In this document: positions 47,887 to 57,493 of the stretch, piece by piece
Numbering within the stretch: the first letter of the stretch is position 1
Layout of the letters: every line of letters begins with the position of its first letter
DNA from: Caballeronia cordobensis
Lineage (GTDB): Bacteria > Pseudomonadota > Gammaproteobacteria > Burkholderiales > Burkholderiaceae
Reading direction: 5' to 3'
DNA: 64,000 nt
Assembly: GCF_001544575.2 (NCBI RefSeq)
Contig: NZ_FCNY02000029.1
Coordinates: forward strand, 1 to 64,000
Translations under genes and position numbers: made by a program
Notes under the pieces: generated by a model
Seen by the model: the letters and a program-made list of their open reading frames with translations, nothing else
Databases searched by the model: none
Told to the model about the DNA's origin: nothing

Positions 47887-48093
47887 TCAGACAGCGTCCT
47901 GGATGTTCGAAGCCTGCTTGCCCTTCGGTCCCTGGACGATCTCGAAGCTGACCTTCTGGCCTTCCTTGAGTGTCTTGAAACCGTTCATTTGAATCGCCGA
48001 GAAATGTGCGAACAGATCCTCGCCGCCTTCATCGGGCGTGATGAATCCGTAGCCTTTCGCGTCGTTGAACCACTTGACCGTACCAGTAGACAT
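47887..48093 (-). CDS. Cold-shock protein
   Basis: 68-residue CspA-family single-strand nucleic-acid binder. RNP1 is KGYGFITP and RNP2 DLFAHFSAI. ATG at 48093 follows GAGGGG; the frame upstream is not protein. It melts RNA structure at low temperature. The leader upstream is long and likely regulates translation. Confidence 0.95.
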   Translation of the reverse strand: MSTGTVKWFNDAKGYGFITPDEGGEDLFAHFSAIQMNGFKTLKEGQKVSFEIVQGPKGKQASNIQDAV

Positions 48094-48583
48094 TCGTACT
48101 TCCCCTCTAACTCTCGTCGCAACCTGAGCACGCTCGAAAAGCTTGACGGCCCACCCCACACGTGAACCGCCCCCTCCTCACAAGCTCGCCTCGGCCTCTT
48201 TTTTTCGCCCGTGGTTGGCCCCCGGAAAAAAGTGCCAGTTTGATTGTTAAATCTCTTAAATCGGGTGTCAAGGAATTTTTGGGATAGCCGTTAAGCTCGT
48301 TGCAAAGACCGCATTTGTAGGGTAATTCCTGCATTGCGTGTGCGCTGCCGTCCAAGCACGCCATCTTGAAAAGTCGCATAATCGACTCACTTGTGTGTTA
48401 CCCGGCGGCCCGCGGCGTCAGGTGCTCGGTTTGTTTTTTTTGAAGCTGTGCGATACTGATTTCGACGAGGTGCAAGCGGGCCGCGCCGAAATGTCGGGCA
48501 GCGGCAGGAATCGATGGACAGTCATGGTGCAAGGGCGTTTCCAGTGTTTCATTCCGACCGTGCGGTCGGTGCTGGAGCGGCGA
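48094..48583. other. Divergent gap: cold-shock leader and clpS upstream region
   Basis: About 490 bp. The left part (to ~48300) is the expected long 5' leader of the cold-shock gene, with A/T-rich stretches near 48240-48290. The right part has the 7-bp-arm palindrome CCGACCG/CGGTCGG (48554-48569) just before the clpS promoter. No credible gene is present. Confidence 0.6.
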
Positions 48584-48617
48584 TTGCGAGGACGTCCGTG
48601 TTGTTTAGAATGGGTGT
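48584..48617 (+). promoter_or_regulatory. Candidate leaderless promoter of clpS
   Basis: TTGCGA (48584-48589), 16-bp spacer, TAGAAT (48606-48611); the clpS ATG begins 7 bp later at 48618, just where transcription should start. No ribosome binding site is present. Confidence 0.5.
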
Positions 48618-48932
48618 ATGGCGATCAATCCCAACAAGCAGGATGGCACGGTACTGGAACGGCAGGAGCAAAAGCTCAAAAAGCCGGCCATGTACAAGGT
48701 GGTGCTGCTGAATGACGACTTCACGCCGATGGAATTCGTCGTGATGGTCGTGCAGGAATATTTCAATAAGGATCGTGAGACTGCGACGCAGATCATGCTG
48801 AAGGTTCATCGCGAAGGCAGGGGAGTTTGTGGGGTCTACACGCGAGATATTGCGTCGACCAAAGTTGAGCAAGTCGTTAGCCATGCACGGCAAGCGGGGC
48901 ATCCGCTGCAGTGCGTGATGGAGGAAGCATGA
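48618..48932 (+). CDS. clpS: ATP-dependent Clp protease adaptor ClpS
   Basis: 104 residues that recognise N-degron substrates and bring them to ClpA. The core PAMYKVVLLNDDFTPMEFVV carries the Asn-Asp-Asp that binds the N-terminal amino group; VHREGRGVCGVYTRDIA follows. Stop overlaps clpA as ATGA. Confidence 0.96.
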   Translation: MAINPNKQDGTVLERQEQKLKKPAMYKVVLLNDDFTPMEFVVMVVQEYFNKDRETATQIMLKVHREGRGVCGVYTRDIASTKVEQVVSHARQAGHPLQCVMEEA

Positions 48933-51232
48933 TTGCCCAGGAACTGGAAGTCAGTCTGCACATGGCGTTTATGGAAGCACGTCAGGCGCGGCATGAGTTC
49001 ATAACGGTCGAGCATCTGTTGCTCGCCCTGTTGGACAATCCGACCGCGGCTGAAGTGTTGCGCGCCTGCGCAGCCAACATTGAAGATTTGCGTCAGAACC
49101 TGCGCAATTTCATTCATGACAACACGCCGACCGTGCCCGGCACGGACGACGTCGATACTCAGCCGACGCTTGGTTTCCAGCGCGTGATCCAGCGCGCGAT
49201 CATGCACGTGCAATCGACTTCGAACGGCAAGAAGGAAGTGACTGGCGCGAACGTGCTGGTCGCGATCTTCGGCGAGAAGGACTCGCACGCGGTGTACTAC
49301 CTGCAGCAGCAGGGCGTGACGCGTCTGGATGTCGTGAATTTCATTTCGCATGGCATTGCGAAGACGAACAGCGGCGACGCCGCGAAGACGAACAGCGAAG
49401 CGAATCCCGAATCGGAAGACGCCGCCGCGCAAAAGGAAACGCCGCTCGCCCAGTTCACGCAGAACCTCAACCAGCTCGCGAAGGACGGCAAGATCGATCC
49501 GCTCATCGGCCGCGAACTGGAAGTCGAGCGCGTGGTGCAGGTGCTGTGCCGCCGCCGCAAGAACAATCCGCTGCTCGTCGGTGAAGCCGGCGTGGGCAAG
49601 ACCGCGATCGCCGAAGGCCTCGCGTGGCGCATCACGCGCGGCGAAGTGCCGGACATCCTCGCCGACGCGCAGGTGTATTCGCTCGACATGGGTGCGCTGC
49701 TCGCGGGCACGAAGTATCGAGGCGATTTCGAACAGCGTCTGAAGACGGTGTTGAAGGAACTGAAGGAGCGTCCGCACGCCATTCTGTTCATCGACGAGAT
49801 TCACACGCTGATCGGCGCGGGCGCTGCTTCGGGCGGCACGCTGGATGCATCGAACCTGCTGAAGCCGGCGTTGTCGTCGGGGCAGTTGAAGTGCATCGGC
49901 GCGACCACGTTCACGGAATATCGCGGCATCTTCGAGAAGGACGCGGCGCTCTCGCGGCGCTTCCAGAAGGTCGATGTCACGGAGCCGACCGTCGAGCAGA
50001 CCGTCGCCATTCTGCGCGGTCTCAAGACGCGCTTCGAAGAGCACCACGGCGTGAAGTACTCGTCGGGTGCGCTGTCGGCGGCGGCGGAACTGTCGGCGCG
50101 CTTCATCACGGATCGTCATTTGCCGGACAAGGCGATCGACGTGATCGACGAAGCGGGCGCGGCGCAACGCATCCTGCCGAAGTCGAAGCAGAAGAAGACC
50201 ATCGGCAAGAGCGAGATCGAAGAGATCATTTCGAAGATCGCGCGCGTGCCGGCGCAGAGCGTGTCGCAGGACGACCGCAGCAAGCTGCAGACGCTCGATC
50301 GCGACCTGAAGGCTGTCGTGTTCGGGCAGGACCCGGCCATCGACGCGCTGTCGGCATCGATCAAGATGGCGCGCGCGGGCCTCGGCAAGCTGGACAAGCC
50401 GATCGGTGCGTTCCTGTTCTCCGGGCCTACCGGCGTCGGCAAGACCGAAGTCGCGAAGCAGCTCGCGTTCACGCTGGGTATCGAACTGCTGCGCTTCGAC
50501 ATGTCGGAATACATGGAGCGCCACGCGGTGAGCCGTCTGATCGGCGCGCCGCCGGGTTATGTCGGGTTCGATCAGGGCGGTTTGCTGACCGAAGCCGTCA
50601 CGAAGAAGCCGCATTGCGTGCTGTTGCTCGATGAAATCGAAAAGGCGCATCCGGACATCTACAACGTGCTCCTGCAGGTGATGGACCACGGCACGCTGAC
50701 GGACAACAACGGGCGCAAGGCGGATTTCCGCAACGTCATCATCATCATGACGACGAACGCGGGCGCCGAGGCGATGGGCAAGTCGGTGATCGGTTTCACG
50801 TCGCGCCGCGAAACCGGTGACGAGATGTCCGACATCAAGCGCATGTTCACGCCGGAGTTCCGCAACCGTCTGGATGCGATCATCAGCTTCCGTTCGCTGG
50901 ACGAGGAAATCATCCTGCGCGTGGTCGACAAGTTCCTGATGCAACTGGAAGATCAGCTGCACGAGAAGAAGGTCGATGCAGTGATGACCGACGCGCTGCG
51001 CAAGCACCTCGCGAAGCACGGTTTCGATCCGCTGATGGGCGCGCGGCCGATGCAGCGCCTGATCCAGGACACGATCCGTCGTGCGCTGGCCGACGAGCTG
51101 CTGTTCGGCAAGCTGGTCAACGGTGGCCGCGTGACCGTGGATGTCGATGCGGACGACAAGGTGCTGTTGACGTTCGACGAGAACTCGGCGCCGCCGCGCA
51201 ATCCGAATCCGGAAGCGATCGAAGTGGATTGA
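48929..51232 (+). CDS. clpA: ATP-dependent Clp protease ATPase ClpA
   Basis: 767 residues, hexameric unfoldase that feeds ClpP. N-domain (residues 1-150), Walker A of D1 GEAGVGKTAIAEGL and of D2 GPTGVGKTEVAKQL, with an IGAPPGYVGFDQGG D2 pore region. ATG at 48929 after GGAGG, overlapping clpS. A terminator follows. Confidence 0.97.
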   Translation: MIAQELEVSLHMAFMEARQARHEFITVEHLLLALLDNPTAAEVLRACAANIEDLRQNLRNFIHDNTPTVPGTDDVDTQPTLGFQRVIQRAIMHVQSTSNGKKEVTGANVLVAIFGEKDSHAVYYLQQQGVTRLDVVNFISHGIAKTNSGDAAKTNSEANPESEDAAAQKETPLAQFTQNLNQLAKDGKIDPLIGRELEVERVVQVLCRRRKNNPLLVGEAGVGKTAIAEGLAWRITRGEVPDILADAQVYSLDMGALLAGTKYRGDFEQRLKTVLKELKERPHAILFIDEIHTLIGAGAASGGTLDASNLLKPALSSGQLKCIGATTFTEYRGIFEKDAALSRRFQKVDVTEPTVEQTVAILRGLKTRFEEHHGVKYSSGALSAAAELSARFITDRHLPDKAIDVIDEAGAAQRILPKSKQKKTIGKSEIEEIISKIARVPAQSVSQDDRSKLQTLDRDLKAVVFGQDPAIDALSASIKMARAGLGKLDKPIGAFLFSGPTGVGKTEVAKQLAFTLGIELLRFDMSEYMERHAVSRLIGAPPGYVGFDQGGLLTEAVTKKPHCVLLLDEIEKAHPDIYNVLLQVMDHGTLTDNNGRKADFRNVIIIMTTNAGAEAMGKSVIGFTSRRETGDEMSDIKRMFTPEFRNRLDAIISFRSLDEEIILRVVDKFLMQLEDQLHEKKVDAVMTDALRKHLAKHGFDPLMGARPMQRLIQDTIRRALADELLFGKLVNGGRVTVDVDADDKVLLTFDENSAPPRNPNPEAIEVD

Positions 51233-51266
51233 TAGAAGGGGATTAATCGAAGGGGTCTTGGAAGTG

Positions 51267-51300
51267 AAAACGGCGCGGTTTCGACCGCGCCGTTTTTTTT
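51267..51300 (+). terminator. Intrinsic terminator of clpA
   Basis: AAAACGGCGCGGT and ACCGCGCCGTTTT, then a T-run; the symmetric A-run allows it to act for dut (minus) too. Confidence 0.88.
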
Positions 51301-51319
51301 CGCCTATGCAGCGAGAGAC

Positions 51320-51766
51320 TCAGTGCTTGCCGGTGCTGCCGAAGCCGCCTGCGCCGCGCTCGCTCACATCGAAGTCATCGACGATATTGAACTGAGCCTG
51401 CACGACCGGCACGATGACCATCTGCGCGAGGCGTTCCATCGGATTGAGCGTGAATGCGGTGTCGCCGCGGTTCCACGTCGAAACCATCAGTTGACCTTGA
51501 TAATCCGAATCGATCAGCCCGACGAGATTGCCGAGCACGATGCCATGCTTGTGACCGAGGCCCGAGCGCGGGAGGATCAGCGCGGCATAGCCGGGGTCGG
51601 CGAGGTGAATGGCGAGGCCCGTCGGCACGAGCACCGTCTGATGCGGCTCGATGACGAGCGGCGCATCGAGGCACGCGCGCAGGTCGAGGCCCGCGCTGCC
51701 GGGCGTGGCGTAGGCGGGCAGGAAATCGCGCATGCGCGCGTCGAGAATCTTGACGTCGAGTTTCAT
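51320..51766 (-). CDS. dut: Deoxyuridine triphosphatase
   Basis: 148-residue trimeric dUTPase, keeping uracil out of DNA. Motifs GSAGLDLRACL, PRSGLGHKHGI, LVGLIDSDYQGQL and the C-terminal GGFGSTGKH that closes on the active site. Last of the coaBC-LLM-dut row on minus. Confidence 0.97.
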   Translation of the reverse strand: MKLDVKILDARMRDFLPAYATPGSAGLDLRACLDAPLVIEPHQTVLVPTGLAIHLADPGYAALILPRSGLGHKHGIVLGNLVGLIDSDYQGQLMVSTWNRGDTAFTLNPMERLAQMVIVPVVQAQFNIVDDFDVSERGAGGFGSTGKH

Positions 51767-51777
51767 GTGTTCGGGAT

Positions 51778-52779
51778 TCAGCGGCCGAGTGCGAAGGCTT
51801 CGGCCAGAAGTTCATAGGACCGCGTGCGCGCGGCGTAGCTGCCGGCGACCGTGATCACGATCAGTTCGTCGGCGTTGAAGCGTTGTTGCAGGATGTGCAT
51901 TTGCTCGGTCACACGCTCAGGCGTGCCGATGATGCTGCGCGCCTTCTCATGCGCGATCACCGCGCGCTCACGTTCGCCGTACTGCTGCGCGGCGCCTTGT
52001 GCGATCGATGGAATCGGTTCATTGAGGCCGTACGCCATTTGCACGCGACGCAGATCGACGGCCTTTTCGAGCGCTTCGGCTTCTTCGTCGGTATCGGCGC
52101 AGATGACGAAAACGGCTGCCGCCAGATACGGCTTCGCTTCGTGACCGGCGACAAAGCGCTCACGATACGCCTCCGCCACGCGATGCCCATACTGCGCGTT
52201 GATGAAATGCGCGAATGCGAAGCGTATGCCGAGTTGCGCCGCGAGCAGTCCGCCGAAGTCGCTGGAGCCGAGCATCCACAGTTCGGGACGCGTGTCGATC
52301 TGCGGTTGCAGCAGCACGCCTTTGGCGAGGGAATCGTCGGGCACCTTGCCGCTGAATAGCGCGATGAGTTCCGCGACCTGCTGCGGAAAAACGTCGCCAC
52401 GATTGTACGAACCCGCGGCGACCGCCTGCGCGGTGCGCATGTCGCCGCCGGGCGCGCGCCCCACGCCCAGATCGACGCGATTCGGGAACAGCGCTTCGAG
52501 CATCAGAAACTGCTCGGCGACCTTGAACGGCGAGTAATACGGCAGCATCACGCCGCCCGCACCGATGCGAATGCGCTTCGTCAGACTGCCGATACGCGCG
52601 AGCATCACTTCGGGACACGGATTCGAAACGCCGTGCAGGCCGTGATGCTCCGCGCACCAGTAGCGCGTGTAGCCGAGATCGTCGGCGAGTTGCGCGAGAT
52701 CGAGCGTCGCGGCGATGGCGTCGGCCACGCTATGGCCGTGGATGACGGGCGTCTGGTCGAGTACCGAAAGTCGGGTCAT
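51778..52779 (-). CDS. LLM-class flavin-dependent oxidoreductase
   Basis: 333 residues, bacterial-luciferase-like (YhbW type). TIM-barrel signatures LSVLDQTPVIHGHS, YWCAEHHGLHGVSNPCPEV and VDLGVGRAPGGD. ATG at 52779 overlaps the coaBC stop as ATGA. Substrate unknown. Confidence 0.88.
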   Translation of the reverse strand: MTRLSVLDQTPVIHGHSVADAIAATLDLAQLADDLGYTRYWCAEHHGLHGVSNPCPEVMLARIGSLTKRIRIGAGGVMLPYYSPFKVAEQFLMLEALFPNRVDLGVGRAPGGDMRTAQAVAAGSYNRGDVFPQQVAELIALFSGKVPDDSLAKGVLLQPQIDTRPELWMLGSSDFGGLLAAQLGIRFAFAHFINAQYGHRVAEAYRERFVAGHEAKPYLAAAVFVICADTDEEAEALEKAVDLRRVQMAYGLNEPIPSIAQGAAQQYGERERAVIAHEKARSIIGTPERVTEQMHILQQRFNADELIVITVAGSYAARTRSYELLAEAFALGR

Positions 52780-53987
52780 GAGAGCAATGAACCGCCAGTG
52801 CGCGGCGCGCGTTTCGCGATCTCCGCGATCAGCGTGCGCGCGAGTGTCTGCTTGTCGGCGCGCGGCAGCGGCGTGGAACCGGAGGCTTCGAACAGCACGA
52901 CTTCGTTGTCGTCGCGACCGAAGGTCAGTTGTCCGATATTGCCGATGAGAAGCGGCACGTTCTTGCGCTTGCGCTTCTCTTCGCCGTGCATGTCGAGATC
53001 GCCGCTTTCGGCCGCGAAGCCGACGCAATACGGCGGATTCGGCAGCTTCGCCACCGTCGCGAGAATGTCCGGATTCTCGATGAAGTTGAAGGTCGGCTGC
53101 GTCGCGCCCGGCGTCTTCTTGATCTTCTGCTCGCTCACGTGATCGACGCGCCAGTCCGCGACCGCCGCCACGGCGATGAAGATATCCGCGTCGGGCGTGG
53201 CCGCCATGACGGCGTCGTGCATCTGCTGCGCGGTCTGCACGTCCTGCCGCAGCACGCCCCACGGCGTCGGCAACGAAACGGGACCGGCGACGAGGTGCAC
53301 GTCCGCGCCGGCCTGCGCCGCCGCGCGTGCGAGCGCAAAGCCCATCTTGCCCGACGAGCGATTGGTGATGCCGCGCACCGGATCGAGCGGCTCGAAGGTC
53401 GGACCCGCGGTGATGAGCACGCGACGGCCCCGCAGCAGCTTCGGCTGGAAGAACGCGCAGATCGCTTCGAAAGCGGCTTCGGGCTCGATCATGCGGCCAT
53501 CGCCGATCTCGCCGCACGCCTGCGATCCCGAATCCGGCCCGAGCACTTCCACGCCGTCCGCGCGAAGCTGCGCGACATTGCGCTGCGTCGCCGGGTTTTG
53601 CCACATCTGCCGGTTCATCGCCGGCACGACGAGCAGCGGGCAATCGCGCGCGATGCACAAGGTCGAGAGCAGGTCGTCGCACATGCCGTGCGCGAGCTTC
53701 GCCATGAAGTCCGTGGACGCGGGCGCGATGACGATCGCATCCGCCTCGCGCGACAAATCGATATGCGGCATGTTGTTCGGCATGCGCGCATCCCATTGCG
53801 ACGTGTACACGGGACGGCCCGAAAGCGCCTGCATGGTGACGGGCGTGATGAACTGCGTCGCCGCCTCGGTCATCACGATCTGCACGGTCGCGCCGGCCTT
53901 GGTCAGAAGGCGCGTCAGCTCGGCGATCTTGTAGCACGCGATGCCGCCGGTCAGCCCCAAAACGAGATGTTTACCCGCGAGTTCCAA
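52776..53987 (-). CDS. coaBC: Phosphopantothenoylcysteine synthetase/decarboxylase
   Basis: 403-residue bifunctional enzyme of coenzyme A synthesis. The N-terminal CoaC flavin domain has VLGLTGGIACYKIAELTR, PAMNRQMW and CGEIGDGRM with the catalytic Cys; the CoaB half has AGPTFEPLDPVRGITNRSSG. The start is a TTG at 53987 with GGAGG four bases before; no ATG fits. It overlaps the LLM gene downstream. Confidence 0.93.
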   Translation of the reverse strand: MELAGKHLVLGLTGGIACYKIAELTRLLTKAGATVQIVMTEAATQFITPVTMQALSGRPVYTSQWDARMPNNMPHIDLSREADAIVIAPASTDFMAKLAHGMCDDLLSTLCIARDCPLLVVPAMNRQMWQNPATQRNVAQLRADGVEVLGPDSGSQACGEIGDGRMIEPEAAFEAICAFFQPKLLRGRRVLITAGPTFEPLDPVRGITNRSSGKMGFALARAAAQAGADVHLVAGPVSLPTPWGVLRQDVQTAQQMHDAVMAATPDADIFIAVAAVADWRVDHVSEQKIKKTPGATQPTFNFIENPDILATVAKLPNPPYCVGFAAESGDLDMHGEEKRKRKNVPLLIGNIGQLTFGRDDNEVVLFEASGSTPLPRADKQTLARTLIAEIAKRAPRTGGSLLS

Positions 53988-54043
53988 CTTGCCTCCGTCG
54001 CAAAAAAAGCGCGGCTCCGAAGTGGGAGCCGCGCCAGGGAACA

Positions 54044-54559
54044 TCACTTCGAACCGGGCACGCGCCGCAGTTCGTCGAACACGAGCAGCACCGCGCCGAT
54101 GGTGATTGCGCTGTCGGCGAGGTTGAACGCGGGCCAGTGCCATGCGTTCACGTGAAAGTCCAGAAAGTCGATCACGTGGCCGTAGGCGATCCGGTCGATC
54201 ACATTGCCGATCGCGCCGCCCATGATGAGCGAGAGCGCGAGGCAGAAGAGCCGCTGCGCCGCATGCTTCTTCAGCAGATAGCAGATGACGGCCGCCGCGA
54301 CGACGCCCAGCGCCGTGAACGCCCAGCGCTGCCAGCCGCCCGCCATCGCGAGGAAGCTGAACGCCGCGCCGCGGTTGTAGACGAGCAGCAGGTTGAAGAA
54401 CGACGTAAGCGCATGCGGATCGCCGTAGGCGAACACGCGCTGCACCGCGATCTTGGTCAACTGGTCGAACAGAATCACGATCAGCGCGACGCCAAGCCAC
54501 GGCGCGAGTGACACACCGCTTGTTCTGCTGGAAGTTTGTTTCGCCATCGTTCGAGCCAT
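54044..54559 (-). CDS. lspA: Lipoprotein signal peptidase
   Basis: 171 residues, inner-membrane aspartyl protease cutting lipoprotein signals. Four helices and the active-site motifs GNVIDRI and FNLADSAI. The ATG at 54559 shares a base with the ileS stop (TAATG); ATG at 54547 is a shorter option. Coupled to ileS. Confidence 0.95.
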   Translation of the reverse strand: MARTMAKQTSSRTSGVSLAPWLGVALIVILFDQLTKIAVQRVFAYGDPHALTSFFNLLLVYNRGAAFSFLAMAGGWQRWAFTALGVVAAAVICYLLKKHAAQRLFCLALSLIMGGAIGNVIDRIAYGHVIDFLDFHVNAWHWPAFNLADSAITIGAVLLVFDELRRVPGSK

Positions 54560-57390
54560 TATGCTGCGCCTCGCGTTTCGCCGGCGCCGAAGAGGTTGGA
54601 GAAGCAGCGGCCGCACAGGCCCGGATGATCGGCGTGCGAGCCGACGTCCGCGCAATAGTGCCAGCAGCGTTCGCACTTCATGTAGCTCGACGCGGCGACA
54701 TCCACGCCTTCTTCCGCTTCGCCCGCCACGCGCTCGATTCGCGCCGAGGACGTGATGAGCACGAAGCGCAGCGCGTCGCCGAGGCTCGCCAGCGCGTCAT
54801 AGCGCGCGCCGCTCGCACGCACGACGACTTCGGCCTGCAGCGACGAGCCGATCTGGTTCGCCGTGCGCGCCTCTTCGAGCGCCTTGGTGACGTCGCCGCG
54901 CGCGCTGCGGATGAGCGTCCACTTGTCGAGCAGGTCGCCGCCGTTCGCGATGTCCGGATAGGCCGCGAAGACTTCCGTGAAGATCGTCTCCTGACCGGGC
55001 TTGAGCACCTTGTACGCTTCTTCCGCAGTGAACGACAGATACGGCGCGACCAGACGCAGCAAACCGTGCGCGATGTGGAACAGCGCGGTCTGCGCGCTGC
55101 GGCGCTCGCGTGAATCGGCCTGCGTCGTGTAAAGGCGATCCTTCAGCACGTCGAGATAGAAGCCGCCGAGGTCTTCCGAGCAGAACGTCGCGATCTTCGC
55201 GACGACCGGATGGAACTCGTACTTTTCGTAATGGGCGAGCGCGTCGTCCTGCAGATTGCGCGTGAGCGCCACCGCATAACGGTCGATCTCGAGCCAGTCC
55301 GCGACCGGCACGGCGTTCTTGTCGAAATCGAAGTCGGACAGATTCGCGAGCAGGAAGCGCAGCGTGTTGCGAATACGGCGATACGTTTCCGTCACGCGCT
55401 TGAGAATCTCTTCGGAGATCGCGAGCTCGCCGGAATAATCCGTCGAGGCGATCCACAAGCGGATGATTTCCGCGCCGAGCCGGTTCGACACCTCATGCGG
55501 ATCGATACCGTTGCCGAGCGACTTCGACATCTTGCGGCCTTCGCCATCGACGGTGAAGCCGTGCGTGAGCAGCGCGTCGTAGGGCGGGCGGCCATCGAGC
55601 ATCGAAGCCGTCAACAGCGACGAATGGAACCAGCCGCGATGCTGGTCCGAGCCTTCGAGATACAGATCGGCCGGAAACTGCAGCGAATCCTTGTGCGAAC
55701 CGCGCAGCACGTGCCAGTGCGTCGTGCCCGAGTCGAACCACACGTCGAGCGTGTCGCGGTTCTTTTCGTACATGTTGGCGTCGTCGCCGATCAATTCGCG
55801 CGGATCGAGCGATTGCCACGTCTCGATGCCGCCTTCCTCGACGCGCTTCGCCACTTCCTCCAGCAATTCCAGCGTGCGCGGATGCAGCTCGCCGGTTTCC
55901 TTGTGCACGAAGAAGGCCATCGGCACGCCCCATTGACGCTGACGCGAGAGCGTCCAGTCCGGGCGATTGGCGATCATGCTGTAAAGACGCTGCTTGCCCC
56001 ACGACGGATAGAACGCCGTATTCTCGACGCCTTCGAGCGCGATGTCGCGCAGCGTGCGGCCGCCGTCCCTGGGCTTCACGTCCATGCCCGCGAACCATTG
56101 CGAGGTCGCGCGATAGATGATCGGGCTCTTGTGACGCCAGCAGTGCATATAGCTGTGCGTGTACTTTTCGCTCTTGAGCAGCGAGCCCGCGCCTTCGAGC
56201 GCCTCGACGATCTGCGGATTCGCCTTCCAGATCGACAGCCCGCCGAAGAGCGGCAGCGATTCGATGTAGCGGCCATCGCCCATCACCGGATTGATGATGT
56301 CCGAATCCGCCATGCCGTGCGCCTTGCACGACACGAAGTCTTCCACGCCATATGCCGGCGACGAATGCACGACACCCGTGCCGCTTTCGGTCGTCACGTA
56401 GTCGCCGAGGTAGACGGGCGCGGTGCGCTTGTAGCCCGGATGCGCCGCCGCGAGCGGATGATGAAAGCGCAGGTTCGCGAGCTTCTCGCCCGGCGCGGTC
56501 GCGACGACGTCGCCCGTGAGTCCGTAGTTCTTCAGGCATTCCTCGACGCGTTCCTGCGCGAGGATCAAGACGCCGCGCGGCGTGTCGACGAGCGCGTAGA
56601 CGATCTCAGGATGCACGTTCAACGCCTGGTTCGCGGGAATGGTCCAGGGCGTCGTCGTCCAGATAACGATGCCGCCTTCCTGCTTCGGCAGCGCATTCAG
56701 GCCGAACGCCTGCGCGGTCTTTTCCGGCTCCGCGAAGGCGAACATCACGTCGATGGTCGGATCGGTCTTGTCCTTGTACTCGACTTCCGCTTCGGCGAGC
56801 GCCGAGCCGCAGTCGAAGCACCAGTTCACCGGCTTCAGGCCGCGGAACACGAAGCCCTTTTCCATGATCTTGCCGAGCGCGCGGATTTCGCCCGCTTCGT
56901 TGGCGAAGTTCATCGTCTTGTACGGATTGTCCCACTCGCCGAGCACGCCCAGACGCCGGAAGCCGACCTTCTGCTTTTCGATCTGCTCGCCCGCGTAGGC
57001 ACGCGCCTTTTGCATCACTTCGATAGCCGGCAGCGTCTTGCCGAACTGCTTTTCGATCTGGATCTCGATCGGCATGCCGTGGCAGTCCCAGCCCGGCACA
57101 TACACGGCGTCGAAGCCCGCGAGATTGCGCGCCTTGACGATCATGTCCTTCAGGATCTTGTTCACCGCGTGGCCGAGGTGGATGTCACCGTTCGCGTACG
57201 GCGGGCCGTCGTGCAGGATGAACTTCTTGCGGCCCTTCGATGCCGCGCGGATCTTCTCGTAGATCTTGTTGTCCTGCCATTCCTTGACCCAGGCCGGCTC
57301 GCGCTTGGGCAAATCGCCGCGCATCGGGAAGGGCGTGTCGAGCAGGTTGACGGGGTACTTCGAGGAGGCTTTCTCTTTCTTGTCGCTCAT
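54559..57390 (-). CDS. ileS: Isoleucyl-tRNA synthetase
   Basis: 943-residue class I synthetase. HIGH-type motif PPYANGDIHLGHA, KMSKSLGNG, an editing domain between, and a C-terminal zinc site KCERCWHYC...LCGRC. Its neighbours ribF and lspA match the usual Gram-negative order. Confidence 0.97.
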   Translation of the reverse strand: MSDKKEKASSKYPVNLLDTPFPMRGDLPKREPAWVKEWQDNKIYEKIRAASKGRKKFILHDGPPYANGDIHLGHAVNKILKDMIVKARNLAGFDAVYVPGWDCHGMPIEIQIEKQFGKTLPAIEVMQKARAYAGEQIEKQKVGFRRLGVLGEWDNPYKTMNFANEAGEIRALGKIMEKGFVFRGLKPVNWCFDCGSALAEAEVEYKDKTDPTIDVMFAFAEPEKTAQAFGLNALPKQEGGIVIWTTTPWTIPANQALNVHPEIVYALVDTPRGVLILAQERVEECLKNYGLTGDVVATAPGEKLANLRFHHPLAAAHPGYKRTAPVYLGDYVTTESGTGVVHSSPAYGVEDFVSCKAHGMADSDIINPVMGDGRYIESLPLFGGLSIWKANPQIVEALEGAGSLLKSEKYTHSYMHCWRHKSPIIYRATSQWFAGMDVKPRDGGRTLRDIALEGVENTAFYPSWGKQRLYSMIANRPDWTLSRQRQWGVPMAFFVHKETGELHPRTLELLEEVAKRVEEGGIETWQSLDPRELIGDDANMYEKNRDTLDVWFDSGTTHWHVLRGSHKDSLQFPADLYLEGSDQHRGWFHSSLLTASMLDGRPPYDALLTHGFTVDGEGRKMSKSLGNGIDPHEVSNRLGAEIIRLWIASTDYSGELAISEEILKRVTETYRRIRNTLRFLLANLSDFDFDKNAVPVADWLEIDRYAVALTRNLQDDALAHYEKYEFHPVVAKIATFCSEDLGGFYLDVLKDRLYTTQADSRERRSAQTALFHIAHGLLRLVAPYLSFTAEEAYKVLKPGQETIFTEVFAAYPDIANGGDLLDKWTLIRSARGDVTKALEEARTANQIGSSLQAEVVVRASGARYDALASLGDALRFVLITSSARIERVAGEAEEGVDVAASSYMKCERCWHYCADVGSHADHPGLCGRCFSNLFGAGETRGAA

Positions 57391-57493
57391 GGGTGACTCA
57401 GTGAATTCGGTGAGACGGCGCTCAGGCGCGCGCGATGATTCGTCAGGGCGATGGCAGCGGGCGATGCGCTTTTCTCAAAGCGGCACCGCGCGC

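Noticed and set aside
48836..51019. 727-codon minus-strand frame opposite clpA
   Set aside because: Antisense shadow of the ClpA codons; Arg/Leu/His-rich, no motif.
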